Source: Lepisosteus oculatus (taxonomy: Eukaryota; Chordata; Actinopteri; Semionotiformes; Lepisosteidae). Taken from it: a stretch of DNA of 64,000 nt. The notes under the pieces are model-generated. The model made no database searches. It was not told the origin of the DNA and worked only from the letters and a program-made list of their open reading frames with translations. The stretch is from NCBI RefSeq assembly GCF_040954835.1, contig NC_090706.1:21647148-21711147 (forward strand). The letters run 5' to 3'. This document shows, in pieces, positions 48,408-60,737 of the stretch (position 1 is its first letter; each line of letters opens with the position of its first letter). The position numbers and the translations under genes are program-made.

Positions 48408-51400
48408 TCTCCCCCGCCATCAAGATGCTTCCTCATACTGCCTTCCAGCACACACCCCCGTCATACGTCAGAGTGTCGTTGCGTAGGCAGCAACGCCCTC
48501 CTCTACAACGCCACGGACGGACAAACCTTTCAAGACCACGCCCCCATTTGATCAGCTAGTTCTCAACACATCCCTCGTAAACATAGTTCTGTGACTTCTT
48601 TTTGAGCGAAAGCCACACGTAAAAAACAAATATTGCTTGCATTTAATATACATTTTTATATAATGCGTGTCCACTGATGATGTTACATAAACAACAATGC
48701 CTGCATTTAATTGAATTCTTGCTTTCATAAAAAAATCGTATTCCAGAGCAGAATTGCCAGAGTTAACATCCCCTTTTCATACGAAGAGTGCCATGGGATT
48801 GTAATAATTATATAGTTAGTGTCAATCTTTTCAATATCAGTTTAATGAGAATTTTCTTTACTCTGACAACCAAAACAGCAACATGGTCTGAATGAGCTTG
48901 TCTCATCTTATACTTTGATTTTTGCATGGACTGGACTTCAAGTTGACTTACAAGGTTATTTAAATGTTAATAGGAAATGAGTATCGTACCAGGTTAATGG
49001 TAATCTCTTACCTGTCCAATTGATTAAGAGCTGAAATAAAAAACAAAAACTTTTTTAGAAAAAGTTATACATACTGTAGTTGTTTATAAAGTGAATTGGG
49101 AAGATCTACAGGCCTGAAAACAGCATGTCTTCAAGGATAATTTTAAGTTTATAGTACCTTTAAATACCTACAGTAGGTTTGATTAGACAAAGTTAGTTGT
49201 ACTTAATTTGTGCTTGTGATGATTTACCTACTAAAAAATCTGGTATGTTGCTCACCCCCATTAGGTCTGTGCACCACAGGTTAAGAACCTCTGAAATAAA
49301 TTGTATCAGTTTCAATAAGATGGCTTGGTAGTTCCATACTCAGAATCCTTTTGGCAAAGAATTGTGTGAGGTAGTGACAGGTGACTTTGTGAGACAGCCA
49401 TCTTTTAATTGGGGAGGGAAATTATGGAATGAGGCACACCTGGTCTGATAGAGTAATTAGCATTCAGAGAGAGTTCTCTTTCATATCTGATTGGGTTGCC
49501 TTAATGTCGCTTAATTGGTGATGTTTGAAATTGTACTGAGGAGTGTTACAGGTGCTGGACAGATAGGCTACATGAAAACTAAGAAAGGGATTAACAAACC
49601 AAAGGAATAAAAAAAGTAAGGGAGGCAGTGTAATGTTATTCCAAAAATCTCAAAAGTGAGGGAAGAACACTGTCCTGTGTTTGTTAGATGTGGTAGTTTG
49701 CCAAGCACAGTAGGGTTGATGTTTGCTGCTGAGGAACATGGCTGGCCAGCTTAACCAGGGCTGACTGGAAGTATTGATACCTGTAAGACCGCTGCTGTGT
49801 CTCTTGGAAAGGCTGCATCTGAGAGGAAGTCTGGATTGCACAGATTGTGTCCTGAATAAAGTCTGTGCATCAGCAGACAGATTGAGAAGTGTGAGAAGCT
49901 GGATGCTATGTCAGGGGTGCAAGTGATGGTTAAAGAAAAGTATCCCAAATGGGATCAGCTGTTACAGTTAGTGATGAGAAGAGTTATTGGTTGTTCTAGT
50001 GGACTTGAAGATCTAGTGACTTGAATAGAACTAAATGAAAAGCAATCAAGAAGGAAAATAACAGAGCAGTTTTCCCTTAAAGAGAAACACTATATCCTGC
50101 CGGGGGTGTGAAAGAGGAAAGACAAAGCACTTAAAACATGTATAAACTAAGGTGTCATGGTGGCAGTAATGTTATTATTGTGATGTGTGTTGTTGGTGTC
50201 ACAAAGTGCCTCCTGCTCTTGGTTTTATATACAAGTCTATGTAGTTTCCATTGGTGCCTTCTGAGTTGTATGATATAAGTTTTATTTATTGAAACATGGG
50301 ATGACATCCCTTCAGGATAAGACTATAACATTCCACTTGAAATGCTGTGACCAAACACCAAGGCCAGACTCAACGTAATGAAAACAAATACGCCCATTCT
50401 TACCACCCCAATCCCTGCAACAGTCCTTTCAGATCCCATAGAAGAAGAGGTGACATCTGCCTAAAGCTGACCTTTACAAATTAATCTTCTCAGGAACAAT
50501 TTAAAATCTGCATCACAACAACGAACAATGTGACAACAGTTTCTAGGAACAAGAGTTAGACAGAAACTTAAATCTCCATGGAGGTGAGATCACTTCCTAA
50601 AAATAGCAGTGACTTTGAGTGATGTCCTTTTTTTCTATTGACAGTGTCTGTGGTCTCTAATAGCAGCAATGTGGATAGTCAGACAGTACTGTACTATTGG
50701 CATACTGGACCTATGGCATACTTGGCATAATGTGTGCCTAGGGAATGAAGTTTTAGAGTGATGATGGAGGAGTATTAGCCTCACTTGAAAGAAGAATCAC
50801 TTCACAGAAGGGATTGTAGAGGAACCTATGAAGGAAAGAAAATGGCAACTGCTGTAGTTTAATAAGTCTCTGTTCTGTCCTTGTGAAGAAGTCTCCACAG
50901 CCAAAACATTTCAGGAGGGAAATAATCTCTACTTGTTTATTCACATCTCTCTATTCTACCCAGCACACATTGTAGATGGTAGCATTGAATCTATCACTTT
51001 GGAAACTGATGTTATCAACGTAGAATTGCTTTTGTTTAAAAATTAGTTTTAATATTAATGAATTGTTATCTTATATCATAACTATTTGATATTCTTAGCA
51101 TTCAAGGACCGGACAATTTTCTGTTATTCCTTGGTTCCAAATTCAGAATACCCAAGTACATTTTATTACTCTTCCTCTTATTTTTGCTTGTGTGTTTCTG
51201 AGACTCACTTGATAAATAAACATTTCATTTACATATACACTAAACTAAATGAAAATTACAAGTGCATCTGCAACAGTAAATTATACATGATAAAAATGAA
51301 GAATATATTAAATGTTAAATGCATAGCTTTTCCTTTTTATATCTGTTTTTATGTGTTCATTATGCAGGACTGTTCTATCTTGGCACCTGGATTCTAAGAT

Positions 51401-51463
51401 GTTGCTTGTCTGTGATCTTGGCTAATCCTTGTCTTCCAATGCTACAGGATTTTCATTCATTCA
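48408..51463. other. DNAJB1-TECR intergenic region, mostly unassigned
   Basis: The first about 150 bases belong to the DNAJB1 upstream region (GC-rich, CRE-like tacgtca and cacgccccc boxes). The remainder is AT-rich with no conserved ORF. A segment at 50884-50930 (gaagaagtctccacagccaaaacatttc) resembles the hammerhead-like motif near 23.2 kb. Confidence 0.35.
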
Positions 51464-51818
51464 TCAATCCATTTTCTTCCATTTCATGAACTCAGGGGGG
51501 CCGGAGTCTATCTCAGCAAGCAACAGGCGCAACTCAGGGTACACCCTGGACAGGACACCAGTCCATCACAGAGCACACGGAGACATAAACAGAGATATAC
51601 ACATCCACACCAGGGTCAATTTGCCCAGAAGCCAATTCATTTACCAAAATTTTTTTTTTTGGACTGTGGGAGGAAACCAAAGCACCCAGAGGAAACCCAC
51701 GTGAACACAGGGAGAACATACAAACTCTACAAAGAGAGCACCCAGGTTCGGAATTGAAATCAAGGCCCCAAAGCTGTGAGGCAGCAAGGTTCATCACTAT
51801 GTCACTGTGCCGCCTTTC
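51464..51818 (-). mobile_element. tRNA-like SINE, full length
   Basis: Minus orientation. The head is near 51818 (ggcggcacagtgacatagtg and a B-box-like gatttcaattccg). The body includes gtatgttctccctgtgttc and gtgggtttcctctgggtgct, and the 3' end is tgaaatggaagaaaatggatg. Confidence 0.8.
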
Positions 51819-53329
51819 TTGTGAGTTAATTATGTATATTTCTGTTTCCCATTTTCCCTTTTTGATCTCAGAAGTTCTCAGACCTTGTCCTGGAGTACTA
51901 CACTCCTAATGATTCTTTTATTCCAGCAGAACTTACTTATTTGAACCCTTGAAAAGCAGATCTAACAAGCTGCTTAATTGGAACATTTGCAAGTTGTTGT
52001 TGTTTTTTTTTACCTCAAACATGCAGTAGTTAAAGGGTGACCTCAAAAATTAATTGTTTCTATGTCAATTAAGGGTTCACTTGTGTAACTGACAGCTTGG
52101 GTGGACTAAAAACCGGCAGATCTGCGGGCCTCAAGGACCAGGATTGGAAACCCCTGCCTAAGTTGAATATCTGGTTTTAGGCTGGTTTTATTTTTGTTAC
52201 ACCCTGCTTCCAGAGAGCAGTGAGAATTACTAAGCACCACTTCCACATTTTAGAGGCTCTGTGAAATACTGAAGAAAATCAACTGAAGTTAATCTAACTC
52301 AATTAGTCAAGACACTCTGTTATCCCTTTATCCCAATATCAATATGTTCAGTAACATAGATGCCTTCTTTGGCCACAGTTTTCATGTTCATGACAAGTGA
52401 GTAGTTGTTAATCCAGCTGCAAAATGAGGAATGTAAAGTTACAAATCACTATGATCAAAAATCATAAATATATTGACAGGGTTTTTTTTTTCAATCTTCT
52501 GCTGCAATTGTCAGTGTGGAGCACTCACTAATTCTGCATTAATTTGCTCTTTTTTGTCTTTCAAAACCATAAAAGAAAAAGTGATCAAATACAGCTCTTA
52601 CTTAAAAAAATATTCTCATTATTAAAAATATTTTGGAACTAACAATAAATTCAATCTAAATTAAAAAAATTACACAGGTAAATTAGACTTGTTTCTAGAT
52701 GTTGAGTTCACCATGGATATGCACAATGAATTAGCTTTCAAGTGAAAATGCTTCTTATGGGTCCAGAGGTGTAGACTTTTTAGGCAGTCATACTCACAAA
52801 GTATAGTATGATTTTACATAAAGAGACAAACAGAATAGGACAGCTCTTTGTTAAGAGATTATTTGGAATGAAAACCCACACACGCTGTTTCTCTGGGACC
52901 TGGATTGGGGAAAAAAAAACTTTCTTGATTGTCCCAGGGTAAGGGGGATACTACATTTCTCATTCATTTAAATACTTTCCAAACTGAGGACCCAAACACA
53001 ACGGAGATCGTCAGGTAGGTCTGAAAGACACAATATGCAATAACTTACCCCACTTTTAAAGAGATACAGTTTATGTAATTCCTAAATTTGAGAGATAGAA
53101 AATATGTGAATTAGATACTCTGATACAAAATATATATCCACAACATGGTTTCCTCATATCTAGGCTTCAGAATTCTTCTTCTATGATATGATTGCAGGAA
53201 AGCTGTACATGAGAACACAGGTCATTTTACAGATGAGATGAGTTGATTCAACATATGTTGCCTGTTTAGAAGCTTGTAGATTCTGAATATCTTGAGTGGA
53301 GACTGGATGGCCATCTTCACTGGGAGGTG
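51819..53329. other. Intergenic, nothing recognised
   Basis: AT-rich sequence without supported features. Confidence 0.35.
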
Positions 53330-53565
53330 AATGTGGGCGCTACACTGTCCCCACCTAAGAGTCGAGCCAAGTCCAAACCATCCTTCCAGGCTGCACACGC
53401 AAGGCAGGCTGCTCCACGGGCTCCGCTGGGGCTTCGTGCTGGCTCTCGCTGGGGCTCTCCGTGCACCGGGCCTCTTTCTGCATGCCCTGGCATCTCCTCA
53501 CGCTCAGGCCGCTGTCCATGCTCAGGGCTCTGTGTTGCTTCACTCCGTCCCACTGCTGACACCAA
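53330..53565 (-). mobile_element. Gypsy B gag start and primer binding site, fragment
   Basis: Just inside the LTR, the minus strand has TGGTGTCAGCAGTGGG (53549-53564), which differs at one position from the expected complement of the tRNA-Leu 3' end. An open frame MDSGLSVRRCQG... follows, probably the beginning of gag. The element is cut off near 53330; the remainder is absent. Confidence 0.65.
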
Positions 53566-53734
53566 TGTAACTACTGCGGGGTTCGGTACGGAGTGGAGCA
53601 AGTGTAGGACTCAGGAAAAGGCTTTGAACAGTACACCGAAAAGTCCTGGCCCTCAGGCGCTGTTCCCAGCCCACCCTGTGCTCATGGCTAAAGGGGAGGG
53701 AGCAACCGTTAAAGCGCCCCACGTGGGTGCTACA
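53566..53734 (-). mobile_element. Gypsy B 5' LTR (169 bp)
   Basis: On the minus strand it runs TGTAGCACCCACGTGGGGCG to CCGCAGTAGTTACA. It shares ends and the caggcgctgttcccagcc block with the solo LTR at 38794, but lacks about 90 central bases present there. It is directly followed by a primer binding site. Confidence 0.75.
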
Positions 53735-54222
53735 ATACTCTCTTTGCTGAGTTGTCAGTACCTCTGAGGATTTTGAATATTTGAACCCAGTGTTTTTGTA
53801 ATCTTCTCTGTTCAGGACTGAAGAGATTCAGTTTTTGGTATTTAACTTCTCCAGCTTTCCTTTGTTAATGCTCTACCAAATGTTTTGAGAATATAATATT
53901 CATTAGAATTACCCATCCTGTCCAAAGCAATAAGAATGACCTGGGATACAGTATGTCTCAAGATTCCTGAGGATGACAAACTGGTAGTTTCTTTGATGTG
54001 CTGCGCTATTAGTGAATATAACTGATTTAGCTATTGTTGATGCACATGATTCTGCTACTTTGATTAAAGCAGCTTGTTATCTTGTCAGCCCAGCCATGCT
54101 TTATAATTTCTAGATATCAATATTGTAGAGATCAAAATTGTTATTTTAGAGATAGCTCATCATGCTCACATCTCATGCACAGCTCTGCCAGCTTACCGAA
54201 GCCCACAATACATATTACATAT
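53735..54222. other. Intergenic, nothing recognised
   Basis: AT-rich sequence; no feature supported. Confidence 0.3.
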
Positions 54223-54463
54223 TGTAACGCTACGGGGTTCATGTGGGTATGCACCCTCACCACTGCCGCCTCAGGCCGGCCCCCCACCATCAGGGACTCA
54301 AACCCAGGCCTCTGACATCACTCAACAGGGACCCAGCCACTTGAGCCAAAGGGAAATCTCCCTTCAGCCCGGCGGCTGCGGTCCCTGCTATTCACAGGGA
54401 AGTGACGTCACCGCTCTGGTAAGCCGGCTCTCACAACCTGCAATGGTGGCCGTATGCGTTACA
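54223..54463. mobile_element. Short element with TGTAACGC/GCGTTACA ends
   Basis: A GC-rich 241-base unit in AT-rich surroundings. It has perfect 8-base terminal inverted repeats and is flanked by ATAT on both sides (54219-54222 and 54464-54467). It contains gggactcaaacccaggcct, which in reverse resembles a pol III B box, and a second cacttgagcc-like block. It could be a small MITE, a TRIM-like mini LTR, or a tRNA-related unit. I do not know the family. Confidence 0.5.
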
Positions 54464-55220
54464 ATATACATACATCTGCTAAAGCACTGCTTCCACATAA
54501 CCACAAAATCAGTTTGTCTGGTTTGAATATGAATAAAAAACCTCAAGATATATATAAATTCATTTTCGAAACAGGGTGGAAAACTGTTAATGGAAGTAAA
54601 AAAACTCATACATCTTTGGCCTATATTAAACCTAAACTTTGCCAGGATTGTCAAAGCAATAAAAATGGCAGCTTCTTGTATCTTGATAATGGACAGCCCT
54701 TATTGAGTAACACTTAGGATTTTGGGTTAATACTAAGATTTAATATGCAGTTTATTAGGTAAAGGGCATCCCATGACATGTTTATTATGTTTTATAATAA
54801 ACCTGTGTAGTACTGCATTCAGAAAAAGAGACCATTTTATGAGTAGTACTTAATAAGTGGCCACATTCACATTTCTTAGAACGTTGTTCTAAGGTCCAAC
54901 ATACGTAGATCTTAAAGATTTGACGCAATTGGATTGAATTATTCGATCTACAAAGGCTACACCGAAGAAAAGTATGGAAGAAACATCTGCTATCGTGTAG
55001 TTGCACATTGCGTGAACGAGATCACCAACTCTGATACTGTATGGTACAATGCTGAACACTTTCCGCCCCCCATACACCAATGCAATGCACCTAACAACAA
55101 TTACTTTTAGCATTAACCCCTGCATCACAAGAGAACCTATGAAAGATTTTGAACGTTGAGGAAACGAGCTATCTGTATTCCAATTTGCCAAACTAACATC
55201 ACTCCATAGGTAATTTCTGT
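54464..55220. other. Upstream of TECR, unassigned
   Basis: AT-rich sequence with no conserved exon; the TECR promoter begins to its right. Confidence 0.3.
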
Positions 55221-55222
55221 TT

Positions 55223-55409
55223 CCCAATTGGCTGGAGTGATCCCGACAGTGTCTTCTCGTTGGCTAGTGTCTGTTCTTACCCAGTCTACGATTGGCTACG
55301 GAAACATCAACTGTCGGCTTTCTATTGGAAAAGCTACAACGTTCCTGCACTCCCATTGGGTAGTGCGGAGGTCAAGCTTCTCGCTCGAAGAATAGTTCAA
55401 ATCGCGGGG
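55223..55409 (+). promoter_or_regulatory. TECR promoter with four CCAAT boxes
   Basis: ATTGG (reverse CCAAT) cores start at 55227, 55291, 55324 and 55355. The first is the palindrome CCAATTGG. The last three are 33 and 31 bases apart, about three helical turns, a spacing typical of cooperating NF-Y sites. No TATA box is seen. The coding start is at 55410, so transcription probably begins between 55365 and 55400. Confidence 0.65.
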
Positions 55410-55424
55410 ATGAAGCATTACGAG
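55410..55424 (+). CDS. TECR: TECR first coding exon (five codons), partial gene
   Basis: ATG AAG CAT TAC GAG (MKHYE) followed by the donor gtaaag. This is the conserved start of trans-2,3-enoyl-CoA reductase, the ER-membrane enzyme for the last step of very-long-chain fatty acid elongation. From memory, the human first coding exon also ends after these codons. The position and strand next to DNAJB1 match human. Exon 2 (VEILDAKTREKL in human) was not found up to 64000. Five codons alone are weak evidence; synteny and the CCAAT promoter carry much of the call. Confidence 0.75.
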
Positions 55425-57704
55425 GTAAAGAATAAATAAATATATGTTCTCATAACGTATGTATTCCTGTACCGACTGTAACTGAAACATGGTTGAATGA
55501 ATTAGAATATCAAAGTGATTTTATAATTCAGCATAAGAATGTGTTTCATGCATTTCCATGGTTCTTGGAAGAGATTTATCGTCTCCGCTGAAGCTTCAGT
55601 GGGGGGTGGGATTATTGCACACAAGTTTCCCTATGCCAGGGCCGCACGGGGTGTCAAATATATGATAATAACTGGAGGCGGAAATGGTGTTAAACACGGA
55701 GTCGCAAGACAAGAGCAATAATCCGTTGAATATTCTGCCTTTGGGATTTATATGATTGTATTGTATCAATAAAAATGAGAAATATTCATTTAGAGTACAG
55801 CATTGTCTCAGCAGGTGCATTACTATTGGGAGGAGAGGGGGTACGTTTAGGTCTGTGGATGAAGACAGTAGCTAGATTAATAGTTGTTTGTTGCATTATG
55901 TATGTATTAGTAAGCAGTTAGTATTCAATTTCTTAACTACTGAGCTATACGGGAAATGTAAAGCCCGTTTATTGACCGCGATTGTAGATACCCGACTGTT
56001 TACACCGACATCTAAAAACTAAATAGTTTCAAAGGAAGTAATTGCCTAACAGAAGCATGGTAAATAAACTCAGTTATGCTTGTTTCTGTTGCGAGACAAA
56101 TTAACTTGAGTTTTGTTTCTATACTGTCAAGAGTGCTTGAACGGGGCAGTTTGGTTTAATCTCACTTACACTGTTAAAACACGATGCCTTGTTTAAAAGA
56201 GCGAAATGTTCCTGTTTTGAGGTCTGTTTTGAAAATCTCAGAAAAATAGCTTTTTGGCCAGTGCACGTGAACTTTATTCTCATGCGCTCAGGTTTGTGAC
56301 AACTGCTTTTTTGTTTAAAGTTAGAAGTGAGCTGTTAAATCCTAGTTCCACTGGTTCATATTGCTTCAAAACCCATAACTATTAAATGTAGGTCATTTTT
56401 GCCTTAACCTGTCTCTTCTGATCTTAATGTGTTCAGCTGATTTTCTGAATACTCTTAAACTTGAAGAGTTCTACAGGGGAAACTCTGCTTAAGATATTTT
56501 ACACAGATGGTCCCAAGTGTGTTTGATTTTTGGTTCCATTTGAGCTGTGACTTTACTGACACCTGTAACTGTCAGTTGCTCTCACCTATTTATAGGTGAA
56601 CAGAATAGACACAAGTCCTGTCTGTCGTTTCATGTTAAGGTCTGAATGTGTTATTAGTCCAGTATATAGTATACAACAAAGTCAGATGGAGACACTTGAG
56701 TTAAGGTTAAGTGAGAGCAAAAGGAAAGGTTATAAATGAGAGGTAGTCATTGGGCCCATCTTGATCTTGATAACCATTGGGTGCTGATAATCCATTTCAG
56801 TGTCTCATTCAACCACTGCTTGAAAGCTCCCTGACATTGTCAGGTTACAAATCTCTGCATCATATTCTAACTGCTGTACAATTACTGCTCTTAAAAGAGG
56901 GTGGGATAACTAACCATATTCACACTGCCACATTTCCATTGATGTATATAACACATAGCTTCCCAGTAGCTGCAGTGGGATAAAGTAATCCATGTGTATA
57001 TGTGTACATACAAGACACATGGTGCAACTACTTTGCATGCATGTTACAGAGTTCTGTTAACACTGATATAAATATCTCTCCCCTGTAATCCACACCATCA
57101 GTTCACCCAATACCCTGTCAACACTGCACCCGAATCTGCTGTTCATTATCAGCAAAAACCAACAGCTGGAAATGGAGAGTGGGTATGTGTAGCTGAACTG
57201 AGTAGATACTGGCCTGTTTGTCATTTTTGGTTAAGGTTTGAATGTTTTATTAGTCCCGTGTATGTTACACAATAGCCATGTGCCGTAGTTCATTCGTCAC
57301 ACAGTAGTTTAAAAGGACAGGTAATTCCAATACTGTTTAGCAATTGTGAGGTTTTACTATTTGACTGTATCTACAGGCATTAGAAGACTGTAGTGTTCCC
57401 TCTTTGGTTGCCATTGTCATAACTGAAATGCTGGTTCTTTGTGCTGATGGGTGATGCATAGAATTGATCCTGATCTATGCTAATTCTCACTCTAACTTCA
57501 TTTACTCTCCATGGCAAGAGCCAAGAGAGTGAATGAGCCATGCAGTACCTTTGGAGAAGACAGGGTTGTAAAATGTTTAATCATTTAAACATTTTATTGT
57601 TGAGATCAGAATGATACTGTTTTTTGTTCAGTAGTACAACAGTAAAAATCTTGTCTTCTTATTTGTGGAGCTGTTAATCATTACCGTTATTGAAATAAAA
57701 GTTG
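55425..57704. other. Presumed TECR intron 1, nothing recognised
   Basis: Non-coding and AT-rich. No exon of TECR or other gene was recognised. Confidence 0.4.
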
Positions 57705-57983
57705 ATAATAATAATAATAATTGGTTACACTTATATAGCGCTTTTCTGGACACTCCACTCAAAGCACTTTACAGGCAATGGGGACTCCCCTCCACCACCA
57801 CCAATGTGCAGCATCCACCTGGATGATGCGACGGCAGCCATAGTGCGCCAGAACGCTCACCACACATCAGCTATTAGTGGGGAGGAGAGCAGAGTAATGT
57901 AGCCAATTCATAGAGGGGGATTATTAGGAGGCCATGTTTGGTAAGGGCCAATGGGAAATTTGGCAAGGACGCCGGGGTTACAC
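57705..57983 (-). mobile_element. 5S SINE, 3' half
   Basis: Minus-strand tail and core only: (ATT)n end at 57705, gcgctatataagtgtaacc, the L2-like block, and the core to ggtgtaaccccggcgtcc. The 5S-like head is missing. Confidence 0.88.
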
Positions 57984-59697
57984 CTTAAAGTAGACATAGA
58001 CTTAAAGTCTTGCTGAGTCATCCAGTCTTTAAGTAGTCTGAGGATCATGCTGACATTTGTGCATTTTTGTTCTAATAGAGTATTAAATCATAACTCCTAA
58101 TCATTCCAGAATTTAATGTATGTACTGTACAGATATAATGTTTTGAAAAGACGATGTACAGGCTCAGTCAGAGAATGACGAGCAGTTCATGGTCTACATA
58201 TTCTTAACTTTATATTGCTTTTTTGACTTAGGATGTTATTAGTTCTCAATTTAACACACCTGGGCAAGACCTTGGAACAGCCAGTAGTTTAAAGACAAAA
58301 TACACTATGAGTACCCAGTTGTAAGCTGGAAAGAAACAACATCACTTGGGTGAAGCAGGCAGCAGGGCAGGTTTTTCTTCCAGCCACTCTTCATCTCTTA
58401 TCTCAAAGTTATTTAATCTATAAACTCTCATAAATGTTTATCTTAGATATAATAAAATCAGTAAAAAAAGCTATTGTGAGAAAATGTTTAAAATGCAATT
58501 CAGTGCAAAAACATGTAAGTAAAGCAGTTAAGTCAAAATTAAGTCAAAATTTTAACAATGAAAAATTACTGTATAATTAAGCTTAAAATGTATTAAATTT
58601 AATTAATTTCTTATTAAGTATTGTTACAAGACTTACATTTGCACGACCCATTTTACAAAAATAAAGCACAAACATATTTGCCAAATTATTTGCAAATATG
58701 TTTGTGTATTTGCCAAACATACCACCTCAACCACTTAATCAGCCATAGCTATTGATTTGGCCCAATCATTTAAGGTTACTGATATTGAAGGGTAAGCTGC
58801 AATAATACCTTTCTATGGAATGCAGCAGAAGGACCAAGGTCACTCACCTCTGGCATGGGATTTGTGAGAGACTTTGCCCGCCTGCACAGGCAGGACTGTA
58901 CATGGTAAAGGTCCCAGAAAGATATTGGATTGTGCTCTTGTGGTCTGACAAGTTTCTCAGGTTGTTTCTGTGGAGTAAAGCCAAAATTTGTTAAAACAGA
59001 GTTTTCCAGACCCAGGAAGCTGTGTGCTACAGTAAGTGTGTCAGAGAAACCTGTTAGTTTCTTGAGCAGTGGTTGCTGGATGTTTCCTCTGTGCTTTTGA
59101 GTTACAAAGCACTCTGAGGAGAAAGGGGACAAGTGAATAGGACTGGGTGAATATGAAACCTTATAAACCCAATTGAAGAAGGGAGACAGTATAATGCTGC
59201 AGACTGGTTTTCTTGCCTTTTAATTAAAATCTTTGTTAAAATAGCATGCCTGTATGTAGGGTGTTTTCCAACAGGTGTGCTGCAGAATTTTGGGAATGTT
59301 GCAGCTGAGAAAAAATTAGAAAAGTTTTGTGATTTTCTTAGCATGCAGGGAACTGAGTTCTTAGTCTCTACCCAGTCTCCTCACTGCCGCTTCTCACTTT
59401 TTGTAACTGGTGTTTGTGGACAACTGTCTCATGTTGCTACTGTAGGTACCAGGAAGGCAACAGCAGGGCTTGGCCTGTAGCAGCTTTGAAGGCGATCCAG
59501 TGAAAAAAAAAACAGCTCAGTCAAAGTTTAATACAAATTTGCTGTGGGAGTAGAAATTCTGATGATTTCTGAAAGTTGATTTTCTAAAAAAGACCTAACA
59601 TTTTAACAAAGACTTTTTTAAGCAACTTCATTTATGTTAAAGGAGTGCTTTTTCATTCTGCAGGTGTCAGCAACATTTAAAAATAAAAAAATCAAAT
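57984..59697. other. Presumed TECR intron, nothing recognised
   Basis: Several minus-strand open frames of about 80-118 codons (for example 58776-59132) have no family resemblance I can name. No feature supported. Confidence 0.35.
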
Positions 59698-59920
59698 TCT
59701 ATAAGAACATAAGAGTTTACAAATAAGAGGAGGATATTTGACCCATCTAGATCCAAAAATCTCACCCAGCTGTTTATTGAAAGAGTCCAGAGAATTTGCT
59801 TCCACAACATATTTGGGTAGCCTGTTCCGCACTTAAGATATGCTGCTTTTCTTAGTTTTAAAGGCACTTTAAATGTAGTTTCCACTTGTGTTCTAGAGAA
59901 CAGTCTCTAACAACCACTGC
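59698..59920 (+). repeat. Interspersed repeat (agaacataagagtttac family)
   Basis: Text such as ataagaacataagagtttac, gaggaggatatttgacccatc, gcttccacaacatatttgg and agtttccacttgtgttc corresponds to a dispersed repeat I associate with gar and sturgeon genomes. Only one copy is in the window. Its class is unknown to me. Confidence 0.5.
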
Positions 59921-60032
59921 CACCCAAAAAACATCTTGAGTAAATTGAAAACCTTTTTAGAATTATATTCTTTTATTTTAATTTGCGAAGTCCATAACCC
60001 ATAAAGTCTATTAACAGCAGAAAATGGTTCAG

Positions 60033-60155
60033 TTTGTGTGAGTGTCTGGGTCTGTACGTGTTCCGGCCACGGTGTTCCCTAACTTGCTCTTCATATTGCT
60101 TGCCGGCATAGTCTCCCGCTCACCTGTGACCCTGTATTGGATGAAGCTAATGTAC
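60033..60155 (+). mobile_element. tRNA-like SINE, partial 3' part
   Basis: Matches the body/3' region of the family (gtgtgagtgtctgggtctg, ttgcttgccggcatagtctcc, gaccctgtattggatgaag). Both ends are truncated. Confidence 0.65.
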
Positions 60156-60207
60156 TGTAGAATACTCAATGAAAAGTATCTTGAAACTGGTCCAAGTGAT
60201 TATAGAT

Positions 60208-60737
60208 GAATAATTGCTGACACTTATATAGCTCTTTTCTGGACACTCCACTCAAAGCACTTTATAGGTAATGGGGACTCCCCCCCACCACCTCCAATGT
60301 GCAGCGCCATCTGGATGATGCGATGGTAGCCATACTCCGCCAGTACGCTCACCACACATCAGCTATTAGTGGGGAGGAGAACAGAGTGAGGAAGCTAATT
60401 CATAGATTGTGATTGTCAGGAGGCCAATGGGAAATTTGGCCAGGATGCCAGGGTAACATTCTTACTCTTTTCAATAAACTCCCTGGGATTTTTATTGACC
60501 ACAGAGAGTCAGGACCTAGGTTTCATGTCTCGGCAGACATATAGTATGTACGCCTTTTATAGTATAGTTTCCCCATCACTCTACTGGGGCATTAGGACCC
60601 ACAGAGACCGCAGGGTGAGCGCCCCTTACTGGTCCCACTAGCACCTTTGTTTTTCCGTCCAGGTACCAGCCAGGCTCACACCTGCTTAGCTTCAGTGGCC
60701 TTCCAACTGTGAGTTGCAGGGTGATATAGTTGCTGGC
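60208..60737 (-). mobile_element. 5S-rRNA-derived SINE, nearly full length
   Basis: Minus strand. The 5S-like head is near 60737 (gaagctaagcaggtgtgagcc) and the core includes atcctggccaaatttccc. The tail is gctatataagtgtcagc and ends in a short attattc. It is slightly shorter than the 42.4 kb copy through small deletions (for example around the ctcttccagcagcaacc block). Confidence 0.9.

Noticed and set aside
59277..59480. Frame with EKKLEKFCDFL, considered as TECR exon 2 (REKLCFLDK region)
   Set aside because: The match is superficial; the flanking residues do not follow TECR and there is no matching splice phase.
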